From positions 1-52,371 of IMG/VR virus record IMGVR_UViG_3300027749_000147: 52,371 nt of DNA; one strand, given 5' to 3'. The translations under genes were made by a program, and so were the position numbers. The stretch comes from a virus. The notes below the pieces were generated by a model that was not told the DNA's origin, made no database searches, and was given only the letters and a program-made list of their open reading frames with translations. Every line of letters begins with the position of its first letter. Positions within the stretch are counted from its first letter, which is position 1. Shown piece by piece: positions 32,933-42,138 of the stretch.

Positions 32933-35182
32933 TTAAATAGACGCGGTTACAGTCGAGCTTCCATCAAGCTGACCAATTCGAATGATTACAAACTCTGCTG
33001 GCTTTTGTACTGCAATACCAACTTCAATATGAAGTTCACCCGCATTAATTGAACCTGTAGTGTTGATAGTATTATCGCACTTTACATAAAACGCTTGTGC
33101 TGAGGTGCTTCCAGAAAGACCACCAGCGCGCCAGAAGTCTGTAAGGAATCTATTAACTACGCTGCTAACAGTGTTCCAAAGGTTCTGGTCGTTAGGCTCA
33201 AAGATAGCAAACTGAGTTAAACTACGAAGTGAAGAACCTACATAGTTAATTGTTCTACGTACAGGTACGTAACGAAGAGTGAAGTCGCTACTTAATGTAC
33301 GAGCACCCATTACACAAATGCCAGAACCTGGAATAAAACGAATAATATTCAGATTAGCACTGTACGAGCTAATCTTTGTAAAATCATCGTTGCTTAATGG
33401 GATAACATTGACAGCAGACTTAAGTCTTGCGTTAACACCAGCAGGAGCTTTAAACACTCCTCGTCTAGAGTCTGTGTCAGTGTATAGAGCAGCAACTGCT
33501 CCACACGGTGCTACAGATACAGTCTTTCCAGTTGTAGATGATGGGTCTGCAATGATGATGTTCGGGTAGTACGCAGCCGCGTAGTTAACATCTCCAGTGT
33601 AAGAAGAGATACCAACATCTGTAGTACTACTAAGTACATCAGCCAGAGTAAGTGAGGCTTCAGCATCAATTAATACAAAGGAATCACCACGAGTACTTGA
33701 GTAAGCAATAAGCTGGTTAATATCAGAAGAGTATGAGTTATTTGCCCAGTTAAGAATAAGTGGGGTTATAACCGTATCAAATCTAGAAATTAAACTGGTG
33801 TTAGTTCTAGCAGTAGGTCCTTCAGAACCAGCTGTAGTACCTCCACCAGATTGAATAAGAGAGCTAGTCTGTGTTCCTAGGCGTACTGCAACAGGAGTAT
33901 TTGTAAACCCGTTAGAGTTCCAAGAGAAAGCGCCATTTGCTCCCTTAACAGAATCTGAACCAGTGGTGTTCTTCCAAGTACCTGTGAACTGTGGAAGTCT
34001 AAAGATACCAGTACCAGTGGAACCACCATCAACAACATCAATCCAAGATGAGTTGATTTGACCTAAGAAGTATCGACTATTTCCTGGGTCCATACTTAAC
34101 TGTAGGAATCTTTCTACAATATTTGCCGCTTTTAAGTTAGTAGCAGTAGTTGTATTTGAGTAATAGACAGTTAGGTCAAAGTAACCTGGAGTACTATTTG
34201 GAGTTGTACTAATCCAAATACCATTACCCCAAGCACCGTGGCTCTTAGCAGTTACTACGATAGCCTGACCTAAACCATTTAGACCTCCGCCAGTAACAGT
34301 TACTGGTGATGCTGCAGTGTATGTTGTTGTGCTAGTTGAAACTGCTGATGCAGGAGAGTAGTACAAAGATAAAGTTTTCTTATCAGACGATACAGATGAT
34401 ACTACCCAAGTATTACCATTTAAATTAGTGTAGTTAGTATCAGTAATACCAGAAAGGCTAACAGTAGTTCCAGCGTAGTGGTTAGTAAACGCCGCTGTAG
34501 TTGCTGCAATAGTTACTACTTTGTTTCCAAAGTTAGAAGTGTAAGCGTCAAAAGCAATACTTCCAGTAAGGGCTGTAGATAGGTTATTATCTCTTATGGT
34601 AGTCTTAGCTTTTACAGCATCTGGGTTAACATCACGAAGAATGTATGCTTGACCACCACCATTATCAAAGAAAGTTTTAATACCATACTTCAAGTCAGTA
34701 TTATTTGAAGCCGTAATTGATGTTACGGTACCAGCGGTAATAGGTGCTTGGTTAACTACAAAATTTGTAGAGTCTGTAATTGCTGTAACAACTGTTGAAG
34801 ATGTAGTTGATAATGCCGCACCAGATGCCCCAACAAGTGACAGAACTGAACCTACCTGAAGACCCACAGTGCTAGCAACAGTAATAGTTGTGCTTGATGT
34901 AGATAGGCTAATTGTAGATGAGCCTGTTGTAGGTAGAAGTGTAATTGGTGGTATACCAGTCCAAGTATTAATGTTGGTACCAAAGCTAAAGTTATTGATA
35001 AAGTCAGACCAACTGCTTACTAGCGTAGGTACAGCAACAACGTTATTGTTCAGCGTGGTTGTTGGTCCCCTATCCGCATAACCAATAAACGCAGCGGTTG
35101 AAGGTGTAGCAGTATTAGCTACTGGTATTGAGGGTGCCAACGACTCTTCGATGTACACGCCAGGCTTATTGTAGTTAGCCAT
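32933..35182 (-). CDS. contractile tail sheath protein
   Basis: The N-terminus NKPGVYIEESLAPSIPVANT and TAAFIGYADRGP are sheath hallmarks. The C-terminus has YVGSSLRSLTQFAIFEPNDQ and a final EFVIIRIGQL strand. At 749 residues it is longer than most sheaths. The extra length includes a small beta motif near residues 88-150 (VGLQVGSVLSLVGASGAA) and other Ser/Thr-rich insertions, likely surface decorations. The start has AAGGAG upstream. Confidence 0.95.
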   Translation of the reverse strand: MANYNKPGVYIEESLAPSIPVANTATPSTAAFIGYADRGPTTTLNNNVVAVPTLVSSWSDFINNFSFGTNINTWTGIPPITLLPTTGSSTISLSTSSTTITVASTVGLQVGSVLSLVGASGAALSTTSSTVVTAITDSTNFVVNQAPITAGTVTSITASNNTDLKYGIKTFFDNGGGQAYILRDVNPDAVKAKTTIRDNNLSTALTGSIAFDAYTSNFGNKVVTIAATTAAFTNHYAGTTVSLSGITDTNYTNLNGNTWVVSSVSSDKKTLSLYYSPASAVSTSTTTYTAASPVTVTGGGLNGLGQAIVVTAKSHGAWGNGIWISTTPNSTPGYFDLTVYYSNTTTATNLKAANIVERFLQLSMDPGNSRYFLGQINSSWIDVVDGGSTGTGIFRLPQFTGTWKNTTGSDSVKGANGAFSWNSNGFTNTPVAVRLGTQTSSLIQSGGGTTAGSEGPTARTNTSLISRFDTVITPLILNWANNSYSSDINQLIAYSSTRGDSFVLIDAEASLTLADVLSSTTDVGISSYTGDVNYAAAYYPNIIIADPSSTTGKTVSVAPCGAVAALYTDTDSRRGVFKAPAGVNARLKSAVNVIPLSNDDFTKISSYSANLNIIRFIPGSGICVMGARTLSSDFTLRYVPVRRTINYVGSSLRSLTQFAIFEPNDQNLWNTVSSVVNRFLTDFWRAGGLSGSTSAQAFYVKCDNTINTTGSINAGELHIEVGIAVQKPAEFVIIRIGQLDGSSTVTASI

Positions 35183-35212
35183 TATTTCTCCTTGAGGGGT
35201 AGTTTATAAATG

Positions 35213-35848
35213 TTAAACAGCTTTTTTATCTTCGGGTATCGATGTTGTCCATGGAGCCTTTGCTCCACGGTTATTGATTGAAACAAATTGTGTTGTTATA
35301 TAAGCGTATGCTAGAGTAGGGCTCATCTCACTCATTACAGTTATTGTGTAAACATTGCGAAGAAGGCGTTTGTTTCCGTTCTCACCTTCAGCGCGGTCCA
35401 GTTTTGTGAAGTCCCCTAAGAACATATGTCGGTAAGCAGTACTAGTACCAATTTCATTAGGTACTGGTAGGAACCCACGGAACCCAGGGAACTTATTCAT
35501 TAAATGGTAAGCTAGTGCTCTATCGTGGCGTGGATGACGTGAGTAAGACGTAATCTGGTATACAAGGTCATACGGTACTGGATACTCATATCCGTATAAG
35601 GTATTTGTACTACTAATAACAGTGCCTTGATTGTCAGAGTCGTAGTAGTAACCAGAGTGAGCCCGCTCAAACGACTGCCGAATATCCATTAGTTCAATGG
35701 TAATAAACGGAAAACTTTGACTACGGATTTCAACATCTGGATAACCAAACCACACACCTACAGAGCGTGGATTACTCTTTTCATCAGATACTGTTAAACC
35801 AGAAAGGTACGACTTAAGAGCCGCATCTTCAGCCAAGATAAAGGTCAT
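35213..35848 (-). CDS. tail terminator / completion protein candidate
   Basis: This 211-residue alpha/beta protein lies directly upstream of the sheath gene in the neck block. Features include PFITIELMDIRQSFERAHSG, then YDLVYQITSYSRHPRHDRAL, AYHLMNKFPGF and strands ending in YTITVMSEM. This layout matches tail terminators that close the tube and sheath at the neck. It overlaps the next gene upstream as ATGA. Confidence 0.65.
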   Translation of the reverse strand: MTFILAEDAALKSYLSGLTVSDEKSNPRSVGVWFGYPDVEIRSQSFPFITIELMDIRQSFERAHSGYYYDSDNQGTVISSTNTLYGYEYPVPYDLVYQITSYSRHPRHDRALAYHLMNKFPGFRGFLPVPNEIGTSTAYRHMFLGDFTKLDRAEGENGNKRLLRNVYTITVMSEMSPTLAYAYITTQFVSINNRGAKAPWTTSIPEDKKAV

Positions 35849-36174
35849 TTTTCCACCTGAGTTGGGTCTGGTGCGCTAGTAGGAGAAAGAGAATGATAAA
35901 TAGCGTTAACAGTTGCATCAGCAACAACGCTGTTAACTACCTCTTTAAACTTACGCAAGACATAAGTAGCTGGTTGACCAGGCTTACCGTATTCTAAATC
36001 AGTTACCTGGGTTTTTAATTCCCCAGGAATATTTAGAGTTGGTGCACCTTCTTGAATATCCACAGAAATCTTTTTAACAATATCTGTAGACCAGTTTCCT
36101 GCTAGGGCAATGTTAACGAAGGCAGCGTTAAGATACTTTTTTCTTGCATTTAGGTAATCAAGAAAGTATGACAT
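35845..36174 (-). CDS. neck/head-tail connector protein (109 aa)
   Basis: This is a mixed alpha/beta protein (MSYFLDYLNARKKYLNAAFV) with no diagnostic motif. It is placed between a 42-codon gene and the tail terminator candidate, with coupling on both sides. Its position points to head-tail joining. Confidence 0.5.
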   Translation of the reverse strand: MSYFLDYLNARKKYLNAAFVNIALAGNWSTDIVKKISVDIQEGAPTLNIPGELKTQVTDLEYGKPGQPATYVLRKFKEVVNSVVADATVNAIYHSLSPTSAPDPTQVEK

Positions 36175-36302
36175 TACTTACCCCTGCGCCACAGTATGCC
36201 CGCCAAGACTCCAACCCATACGCCCTTTGGCTGCGGATTGCCATAGACAATCCCGCGGTAGAACTCTTTAGAGTCCGCCTGAGATACTTTGTTCTCGGAC
36301 AC
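36174..36302 (-). CDS. 42-aa protein with GTG start, possible membrane anchor
   Basis: The ORF starts at a GTG 6 bases after AAGGAG and ends in a TAATG overlap with the next gene. It reads (M)SENKVSQADSKEFYRGIVYG and ends PKGVWVGVLAGILWRRGK, a short hydrophobic helix with a basic end. The good ribosome site and coupling support translation. Function unknown. Confidence 0.65.
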   Translation of the reverse strand: MSENKVSQADSKEFYRGIVYGNPQPKGVWVGVLAGILWRRGK

Positions 36303-36352
36303 GCAAATCTCCTTGGGTGGAGTAGAGCAACTGGGTAGCAAGGGGTCTTGAC

Positions 36353-36374
36353 TTAGTTCCTGCAGTGGAACTAA
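36353..36374. promoter_or_regulatory. 8-bp inverted repeat (operator-like) after the terminator
   Basis: TTAGTTCC and GGAACTAA flank TGCAGT. It lies just past the terminator at 36389-36412 in the transcription direction, before the neck genes. On the plus strand it sits between TTGACT (36348-36353) and TAATAC (36372-36377), a promoter-like pair with about 18 bases between. It may be an operator, or a stem that protects the 5' end of the neck transcript. Confidence 0.4.
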
Positions 36375-36388
36375 TACAATAGTAAATG

Positions 36389-36412
36389 AAAAAAGCCCCT
36401 TTCGGGGGCTTA
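36389..36412 (-). terminator. rho-independent terminator
   Basis: Minus strand: stem AAGCCCC / GGGGCTT with loop CGAAA and then TTTTTTC. It lies downstream of the 109-residue structural gene and ends the block of genes from the 42-kb terminator onward. Confidence 0.88.
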
Positions 36413-36426
36413 AATCATATTAGTTT

Positions 36427-36756
36427 TTACTTTTTATATGTTGTAATACCACTTGTGTCTACAGGAGGCACTAAGTATGAGTAGAGGATTACAACGCTAT
36501 TGCTAATAGTAGAGCCACAGAAACCATAAATGGTGTCCCCAGCGTTTAACCAAAGTTGTAATTGACCACTTGCGGCAATGCCAATGCCGCCATTAGTGGT
36601 TCCAAGACCATCTAGAGTGTCATCTCCAACAGCAATTGTTGACCCACTTCTATTCTGGATAGTTACATAGCATGGGCTAGCACCAGCAGGTACTGTAAAC
36701 AACAAAGTCTTAGTGTTTGCAGTAATTGTAGGAACTACAATATGGTCAAGAGCCAT
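36427..36756 (-). CDS. small beta-rich virion protein (109 aa)
   Basis: It is a beta sandwich-like protein (TKTLLFTVPAGASPCYVTIQ, NRSGSTIAVGDDTLDG, then WLNAGDTIYGFCG). This type of sequence is common in small capsid or fibre decoration proteins. It is the last gene before the terminator at 36389-36412. The start overlaps the preceding stop as TAATG. Confidence 0.6.
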   Translation of the reverse strand: MALDHIVVPTITANTKTLLFTVPAGASPCYVTIQNRSGSTIAVGDDTLDGLGTTNGGIGIAASGQLQLWLNAGDTIYGFCGSTISNSVVILYSYLVPPVDTSGITTYKK

Positions 36757-37013
36757 TACTTCTTACCTTTAACCTTCTTAGCCAAGGCAGCGTCCTTCTT
36801 AGCATCAGCAGCTCTAGACATAGGCTTCTTTTCCATCTTCTTGTCTTCTTTAGCAAACTTAGCCTTCTGAAGAGGTGACATACCTTTTGTTGCTTTAGCA
36901 TCTTGCTTAGCGTCAGCCTTCTTATCGCACGCTCCTGAGTGAGACTTACTGCACTTACCGCACTTGCTTGTTGGCTTGCAGGCACATTTTGCCTTGCCAC
37001 ATTTCTTACACAT
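36756..37013 (-). CDS. Cys-rich/Lys-rich small basic protein (85 aa)
   Basis: The first 32 residues hold eight Cys in pairs (CKKCGKAKCACKP, CGKCSKSHSGAC), likely zinc knuckles. The rest is Lys/Ala-rich and disordered (DKKMEKKPMSRAADAKKDAA). The start at 37013 has AGGAG upstream; the frame is open 13 codons more. In a structural block, such a basic protein could bind packaged DNA or a neck component; unknown. Confidence 0.65.
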   Translation of the reverse strand: MCKKCGKAKCACKPTSKCGKCSKSHSGACDKKADAKQDAKATKGMSPLQKAKFAKEDKKMEKKPMSRAADAKKDAALAKKVKGKK

Positions 37014-37020
37014 ATCTCTC

Positions 37021-37587
37021 CTAGCCAGCGTAATACTGGAATTGTGGGTCATTAACTAGTTCTTCAGGCATAATCTGCTGACAATCAAAAGTGAGCAGTG
37101 TGTACCTCTCATTAATAATACCAGCATAATTGTTCTTAAGCGCGCGATAAACTTGGCTTTTCCAAACAATTCTGTCTCTATTTAGAGGGTCTGGACTCTC
37201 ACTATTTAATGGGTCTAACTTATATAGCATCTCTGGAATAAGGTCAATAATCACATCATGGTCAATAGTTAGGTGCAATCTATCTGAGTTGTAGAAACCT
37301 TGTTGAACCATGTTAGTTGAACCTTGACCAAGCACCGCTCTAATTACAGGAATCTTAACAGGCTCTAACCACTTACGACCACCACTACCATCATAGGTTA
37401 TGGAACCGACATCATAGATAGGGTCAATCTGGGTAGACGTTGCATCAGCATCATTGTGCGGTTTCCAGACATACCAGTCAATAGTAGTACCTACTGGGTT
37501 AGTAAGGTCTTTAGTAATGGCGTCGTGAATCTCATTGGTTTCCCAATCAGAACTAAAACGCCCACCTGGGGTATACGGTCTACTCAT
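37021..37587 (-). CDS. head-tail connector / neck protein candidate (188 aa)
   Basis: The N-terminus SRPYTPGGRFSSDWETNEIH and middle HLTIDHDVIIDLIPEMLYKL with DRIVWKSQVYRA resemble neck or head-closure proteins of contractile-tailed phages. It lies between the Cys-rich microprotein and the basic Cys-rich protein. The family call is based mainly on position. Confidence 0.5.
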   Translation of the reverse strand: MSRPYTPGGRFSSDWETNEIHDAITKDLTNPVGTTIDWYVWKPHNDADATSTQIDPIYDVGSITYDGSGGRKWLEPVKIPVIRAVLGQGSTNMVQQGFYNSDRLHLTIDHDVIIDLIPEMLYKLDPLNSESPDPLNRDRIVWKSQVYRALKNNYAGIINERYTLLTFDCQQIMPEELVNDPQFQYYAG

Positions 37588-37685
37588 TAGCGAACCTGTA
37601 AACTGGTTCTATCTATCATAATCCCACGACAGCAAGCCGCGTAATCTTCACAGTCCTGTGTTGGACAACCTGTTCTACACGCCAT
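37587..37685 (-). CDS. 32-aa Cys-rich microprotein
   Basis: The ORF reads MACRTGCPTQDCEDYAACCR then GIMIDRTSLQVR, with five Cys in the first 19 residues. Both ends overlap neighbours as TAATG, which supports translation. I recall similar CxxGCPTQD small proteins beside tail-fibre genes in actinobacterial phages, but cannot confirm it here. It probably binds zinc. Confidence 0.6.
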   Translation of the reverse strand: MACRTGCPTQDCEDYAACCRGIMIDRTSLQVR

Positions 37686-40600
37686 TATGACCACAAACCT
37701 GTCGCTGGGTAACGGTCTGCTGAAGATGTTCCAAGTTCAATTAGTGAAGCGTACGATTCACGGGCAATAGTCATTGTTGATGTACCAGAAACCGAAACTG
37801 TTGATAAGCCTAGTTTAGGTTGAAAGTATGAGCCAGTCGCACCAGTTCGCATAATTCCACGCAAAGTAAGTTTGAAGAATACTGATGTACCAGTTGTCAC
37901 AGAACCACCAACTTGATAGTTAGTATTTATTGCATTAACATACGAAGAATAGTTTGTTGTTGTTGCCCAGTTACCATTTGGTGAGGTTGCAAGTGAAGCC
38001 TGCATTACATCAAATCCAATATTTGTAACAGCATCACCAGTAATATATACACGAATACCAGTTGAAGTACTTGCAGTGTGGGTACAGTTGCCAACAAAGA
38101 CGTATTCTACATAGTAAGTTTTATTAATTCCAACAGTCACACCATTAGTTAAACCAAATGGGTCAATAAAGTTTGCTGCTGATGTTGTGCCAGCTGCACC
38201 AACTGCAGACAATGTTGCTGATGTTGTAGCGGTTAATGGTGAATACCACAAAGAAGGCGCTTGTGCGGTACTTTCAAGTTTTGTTACAGGTACTGAATTG
38301 GTAGTTAAATTTGCACCGTTTAAGTTTGTTAATGATGCGCCACTTCCTGAAAAGCTTGGGGCAGTAATAGTACCATTAGGACTTACGGAAGCAACTGCAG
38401 TACCGTTATTTTGTTGCCATTCTTGTAAATTTGCTAATGTAGATGTTACAACAATTTGACCACCAGTGCCAGAACCGTTTGTTTGATTTAGAGATGTTAC
38501 TTGAATAGTTGTTGCGCCAACTGAAGTTACTGTTGTCGGCGTTGCGCTATTAAAGTTTGCGTTAGAAAATCCAGATAATGTTACAGCCTGACCAACGACT
38601 AAACCAGTAGTTGAGCTGAAACCACTAATTGTATCGTAAGCCTGACCTATACCACCAGAATGGTTAGCGCTTAAACCCGTGAAAGTCAATGAACCAGCAG
38701 GTTTAATAATTAACGGGGCTACCGAAGTTGATAACGTAGTGATTGCAACTTGACTACTAGATGTAATACCACCAGTTCCAATAGTGGCAGTTGTAGCAGT
38801 TACAGTTGTAGCGGTAACTGCGTTAAAAGTTCCAGTACCTGTAAATGTAGCAGTTGTTCCAACTACCGTTGGTGCAGTAGCGGTTCCAAGAGCAGATATA
38901 GTTAACCCAGCAAATGTGGGAGTTGCAGCGGTTTGTAAGTTTTGAGTAAGTCCAATATTAATCTGGGAACCTGTAGTAGTTACGGTAGCACCGTTACTTG
39001 TTGCAACAGTGACTGCGCCTGTAGCACCTGCAAAAGATAACACACCAGCATTAGTAATAGTTACAGAGTCATTAAGGTTAACGGTTGTTGTAGATAATGA
39101 AATGCCAGAACCCGCAGTTAATGTAATTGCCTTAGCCGCAACTGCTCCCGAAGTAACTGTAAAGTTGGAGTTGTTAAACGATGAAATACCCGCAATAGTT
39201 GTAGACGCTAAGGTGTGGCTTCCAGAAGTAACACCTGTTACACGACCATAGGAGTCAACCGTAACGCCCTGTACAATGTTTGCAGAAGTATTTCCAGTGC
39301 TATTAATTTGACTAAACGAGGTTAAATCTAAGTTATTGGCGGTTGGGTTTAGGGTATTTCCAGAGGATTGAATAAGAAAACTACTGCCAGATTTAGTAAT
39401 ACCAACGCCAGCATTATAGGCTCCGCCAGCAGCAGCATCTACATAAGCTTTATTAGCAACATCTGTAGGAGCAGATGCGGTAGCAGTAACTGCCATAGCG
39501 GTAGCATTAACCGTTGTAGCGTTTATAGTTGTAGCAGTTAAAGTAGCAGCAGTTACAGTCGTTGCATTAACGGTTGTAGCAGTTACAGTTGTAGCGGATA
39601 CAGTAGCAAAAGTTCCAGTTCCATTAGTGGTTAAGTTGGAACTATTATCCATAGACCAGTTGTTTTGGTACACATTAGTTGGTGACGAAGGAGAACCAGT
39701 ACGCTCACCAATGTTAGGTCCACGCCGTAAAACAGTATTGCTACCGCCATCATAAAAACCAGTAGTGACACCATGAAGGAACGAAGCACCAGAAACACTT
39801 ACATAACTATTGCCATTGAAACTAGCACCATACTGCGGTGAAACAGTACCAGTAGTATCATCATTGTTTCCTGGGTAAGTTACAAGCGAATCAACTAGGA
39901 CAGGTACAGTAGCAGCAGAAGCTTTAAAACCAGCATAAGAACCACCACCAGAGTTACCGTTACGACCGTCACGGCGAGCATAACAACCATTAAAAGTAAT
40001 AGGACCATTGCCTGTGGCGTCAACATAGAAACCGTTATAGTTGCTTCTATCAGTTGTACAGCCCGTAAATACTGCGCCACCTGAACCAGCAGGGGAAGTA
40101 CCCCAAGAACCAGTTACATAAAAACCATGCTGACCAGACCACTCGGAACGGCAGTTAGTAAAAACAGTATTGGCGTTGTTTGAAATAAACCAGCCAGAAA
40201 CACCAGAGTACAAAGATTGACAACTAACAAAGTTAGAGTCCGACATGTTACCTACAGAGAAACCAAAGTTTCCACAAGACCTAGCAATGGTTTCTGTAAC
40301 ATACCAAGAGTAAGGTTTTTGTACACTAGAATCTGTACGAGTGTAGTTTCCTGCAGCAATACCGTTATGTGGCATGAACTGAACAGCAACATTGTGTATA
40401 ATAACTTCACGAACATTGCCTGTAGCGTAAATACCACGAATAGTTCCAGAGGAAATAGCAGAACCATCAATAGTTAGATTGGTGATTCGTTGACCAGTAG
40501 ACTCGTTAGCGTAACCACCTTCTTCTTTATCCAACATGCGGATAACGGCAGAACCACTGAAAGTAGAAGCAGCTTTAATCATTGAAGGTTGTGGCGTGCT

Positions 40601-40978
40601 TAAAGGTGCAGAGTTGTAAAAGACTCTGTTACCGTGTGTACCCTCAAGGGTAATAGTTGGGAGCAAAATAATAGGCGCGGTTACACGGAAAGTTTTAGCG
40701 GGAAACCAAACAATACCACCAGCAGGGCAAGCATTGATTGCATTCTGGATAGCCGTAGTATCATCTGTAGTACCATCACCTACAGCGCCATAATCAAGAA
40801 CATTGATAATGCTAAGGTTTGTGGTCCCTGCAATACCTTGTGGACCAGTTGCTCCAATAGTTCCCTGTGGACCAGTTGCTCCAATAGTTCCTTGTGGACC
40901 TACAGCCGTACCGCTAACAACTACTACAGAAGTAGCGGCAGGGTTTACAACAATAACTTCTTGAGTACTAACTGCCAT
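37685..40978 (-). CDS. tail spike/fibre with collagen-like and pectate-lyase domains
   Basis: Residues 28-52 are collagen-like (GPQGTIGAT repeats). Next comes VLDYGAVGDGTTDDTTAIQN then AINACPAGGIVWFPAKTFRV, the start of the pectate-lyase-3 beta-helix fold that often degrades host polysaccharide. The helix runs to about 440. It is followed by a TATTVNATT-type repeat linker, an AYVDAA tail-fibre repeat motif, beta domains including one small shared motif, and a C-terminal jelly-roll-like domain. It lies in the neck-gene block rather than with the FN3 adhesin, so it may decorate the neck or act as a second receptor-binding protein. Confidence 0.85.
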   Translation of the reverse strand: MAVSTQEVIVVNPAATSVVVVSGTAVGPQGTIGATGPQGTIGATGPQGIAGTTNLSIINVLDYGAVGDGTTDDTTAIQNAINACPAGGIVWFPAKTFRVTAPIILLPTITLEGTHGNRVFYNSAPLSTPQPSMIKAASTFSGSAVIRMLDKEEGGYANESTGQRITNLTIDGSAISSGTIRGIYATGNVREVIIHNVAVQFMPHNGIAAGNYTRTDSSVQKPYSWYVTETIARSCGNFGFSVGNMSDSNFVSCQSLYSGVSGWFISNNANTVFTNCRSEWSGQHGFYVTGSWGTSPAGSGGAVFTGCTTDRSNYNGFYVDATGNGPITFNGCYARRDGRNGNSGGGSYAGFKASAATVPVLVDSLVTYPGNNDDTTGTVSPQYGASFNGNSYVSVSGASFLHGVTTGFYDGGSNTVLRRGPNIGERTGSPSSPTNVYQNNWSMDNSSNLTTNGTGTFATVSATTVTATTVNATTVTAATLTATTINATTVNATAMAVTATASAPTDVANKAYVDAAAGGAYNAGVGITKSGSSFLIQSSGNTLNPTANNLDLTSFSQINSTGNTSANIVQGVTVDSYGRVTGVTSGSHTLASTTIAGISSFNNSNFTVTSGAVAAKAITLTAGSGISLSTTTVNLNDSVTITNAGVLSFAGATGAVTVATSNGATVTTTGSQINIGLTQNLQTAATPTFAGLTISALGTATAPTVVGTTATFTGTGTFNAVTATTVTATTATIGTGGITSSSQVAITTLSTSVAPLIIKPAGSLTFTGLSANHSGGIGQAYDTISGFSSTTGLVVGQAVTLSGFSNANFNSATPTTVTSVGATTIQVTSLNQTNGSGTGGQIVVTSTLANLQEWQQNNGTAVASVSPNGTITAPSFSGSGASLTNLNGANLTTNSVPVTKLESTAQAPSLWYSPLTATTSATLSAVGAAGTTSAANFIDPFGLTNGVTVGINKTYYVEYVFVGNCTHTASTSTGIRVYITGDAVTNIGFDVMQASLATSPNGNWATTTNYSSYVNAINTNYQVGGSVTTGTSVFFKLTLRGIMRTGATGSYFQPKLGLSTVSVSGTSTMTIARESYASLIELGTSSADRYPATGLWS
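40839..40900. repeat. 27-bp tandem repeat encoding GPQGTIGAT
   Basis: Two near-identical 27-bp units (40839-40865, 40866-40892; one base different) and the start of a third encode the collagen-like stretch. Such short in-frame repeats can vary in number by slippage. Confidence 0.8.
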
Positions 40979-42033
40979 TATTCCACCGTAACTTGACGGT
41001 TAGCAAACAATAGACCACGTACATAAGTCTCATTGAATGACTCGTCAGCCTTGTAAATCTGCAAATCCCAGAAGCACTTAAGTGGCAGTTCAAGGGTTTG
41101 GTCGTGAGTAAGAGAAAGAGTTACCTTACCAAGAGCAACATCAGTAATAGTGCAAGTAATCTCAGCAGCAACTATGGGAGAACCTGGATAAGTTCTAGCC
41201 TGTGCTTTAACTAAATAACCAGTTAAATTAATTGGGAAGTCAAAAGGAACTGACCAAACATCACCTTGAGTAAGAACAATGTCGTAAATGCCCACGTTGC
41301 TTGGGAGCGGAGTGCGACCCTTAAGGTTGTTCTCAATGTAAACGCGCTCTGGTAGAGTGCTGTCGTCAATCTCTTTAGACATATACACAGGAACAAGTCG
41401 ATTAGTAGTACGAGATGTTCGGCGAAGAATACCCATCTCAATACGCCATAGACCAATGTTAAGGGCAGAGCATAGCTCTCGGTATTGTTCTTTACGCTGA
41501 CCAATAATATTAGATAACTGTTGAAAGCGCTGGCTACGGGGAATTTGAACACCATCAGGTGCAGAAATGTTAATATCAAACGCAGCATCTGTAGCAAGTG
41601 CCCATAGAGCCTCTACAACGGCTAGGAGAGCCACTGGGTACTCTTCTATTACTGGGATGTTAGCAATGGTCACTTCACTACCGTAAGCGTCTGTACGGTT
41701 CGTTGTGTGCTGTGTGACGGCTGTGTTTATAAAAGTAGTTAACTCAGTGTCAGTAAAATATCTCCATTGAGTTCCTGTCACAACAATTGCAGCCCCAGAA
41801 GCGGGCGCAGTAACAAAATGAATCATTCCTATTGATTCTTCAAGCGTAAAATCAGTAGGATTGGTCTTAGTAACGCCATTTACGGTAACTAATAGACCGT
41901 AAGCTGAAACAGGCTTAACGCCAATGTAAAAATCTTTAGTAGTACCATCACCAAGAAGGGTTTTGGTAAATTGTTGGGCATTATCGCCAAGTTCTAGACG
42001 AACTCTTGAAAGGAGGTCGGAAAGGACTGCCAC
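40978..42033 (-). CDS. head-tail adaptor protein with extra C-terminal domain
   Basis: The GTG start has AAGGAG 5 bases upstream. The N-terminal part (SDLLSRVRLELGDNAQQF, then FTDTELTTFINTAVTQHT, EYPVALLAVVEALWALATDA) resembles head-tail adaptor proteins that bind the portal. From about 245 a beta domain follows (DIVLTQGDVWSVPFDFPINL), similar to fibre-attachment domains. A two-part adaptor that also holds the following spike would fit its position. Confidence 0.6.
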   Translation of the reverse strand: MAVLSDLLSRVRLELGDNAQQFTKTLLGDGTTKDFYIGVKPVSAYGLLVTVNGVTKTNPTDFTLEESIGMIHFVTAPASGAAIVVTGTQWRYFTDTELTTFINTAVTQHTTNRTDAYGSEVTIANIPVIEEYPVALLAVVEALWALATDAAFDINISAPDGVQIPRSQRFQQLSNIIGQRKEQYRELCSALNIGLWRIEMGILRRTSRTTNRLVPVYMSKEIDDSTLPERVYIENNLKGRTPLPSNVGIYDIVLTQGDVWSVPFDFPINLTGYLVKAQARTYPGSPIVAAEITCTITDVALGKVTLSLTHDQTLELPLKCFWDLQIYKADESFNETYVRGLLFANRQVTVE

Positions 42034-42092
42034 AAAAACTCCTTATATACGCTCTAATAAATGATGCCCTATTTTTCAATAAAAATCAGGCT

Positions 42093-42122
42093 AAAACAGA
42101 AACAGCGGGCTACTGCCCGCTG
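42093..42122 (-). terminator. rho-independent terminator
   Basis: Minus strand: 8-bp stem CAGCGGGC / GCCCGCTG with an AGTA loop, then TTTCTGTTTT. It closes the capsid block and lies before the adaptor gene; a TTGAAA element follows within 20 bases that may start the next transcript. Confidence 0.85.
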
Positions 42123-42138
42123 CCTCCGACGCATATAC

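Noticed and set aside
39480-39610. Short repeats in the spike gene as a CRISPR-like or origin iteron array
   Set aside because: They are codon-level repeats of TATTVNATT-type protein sequence, in frame and degenerate.
37685-40978. Many long plus-strand open frames opposite the structural genes
   Set aside because: They are the reverse shadow of Thr/Val/Ser/Ala-rich minus-strand genes and have no ribosome sites or family features.
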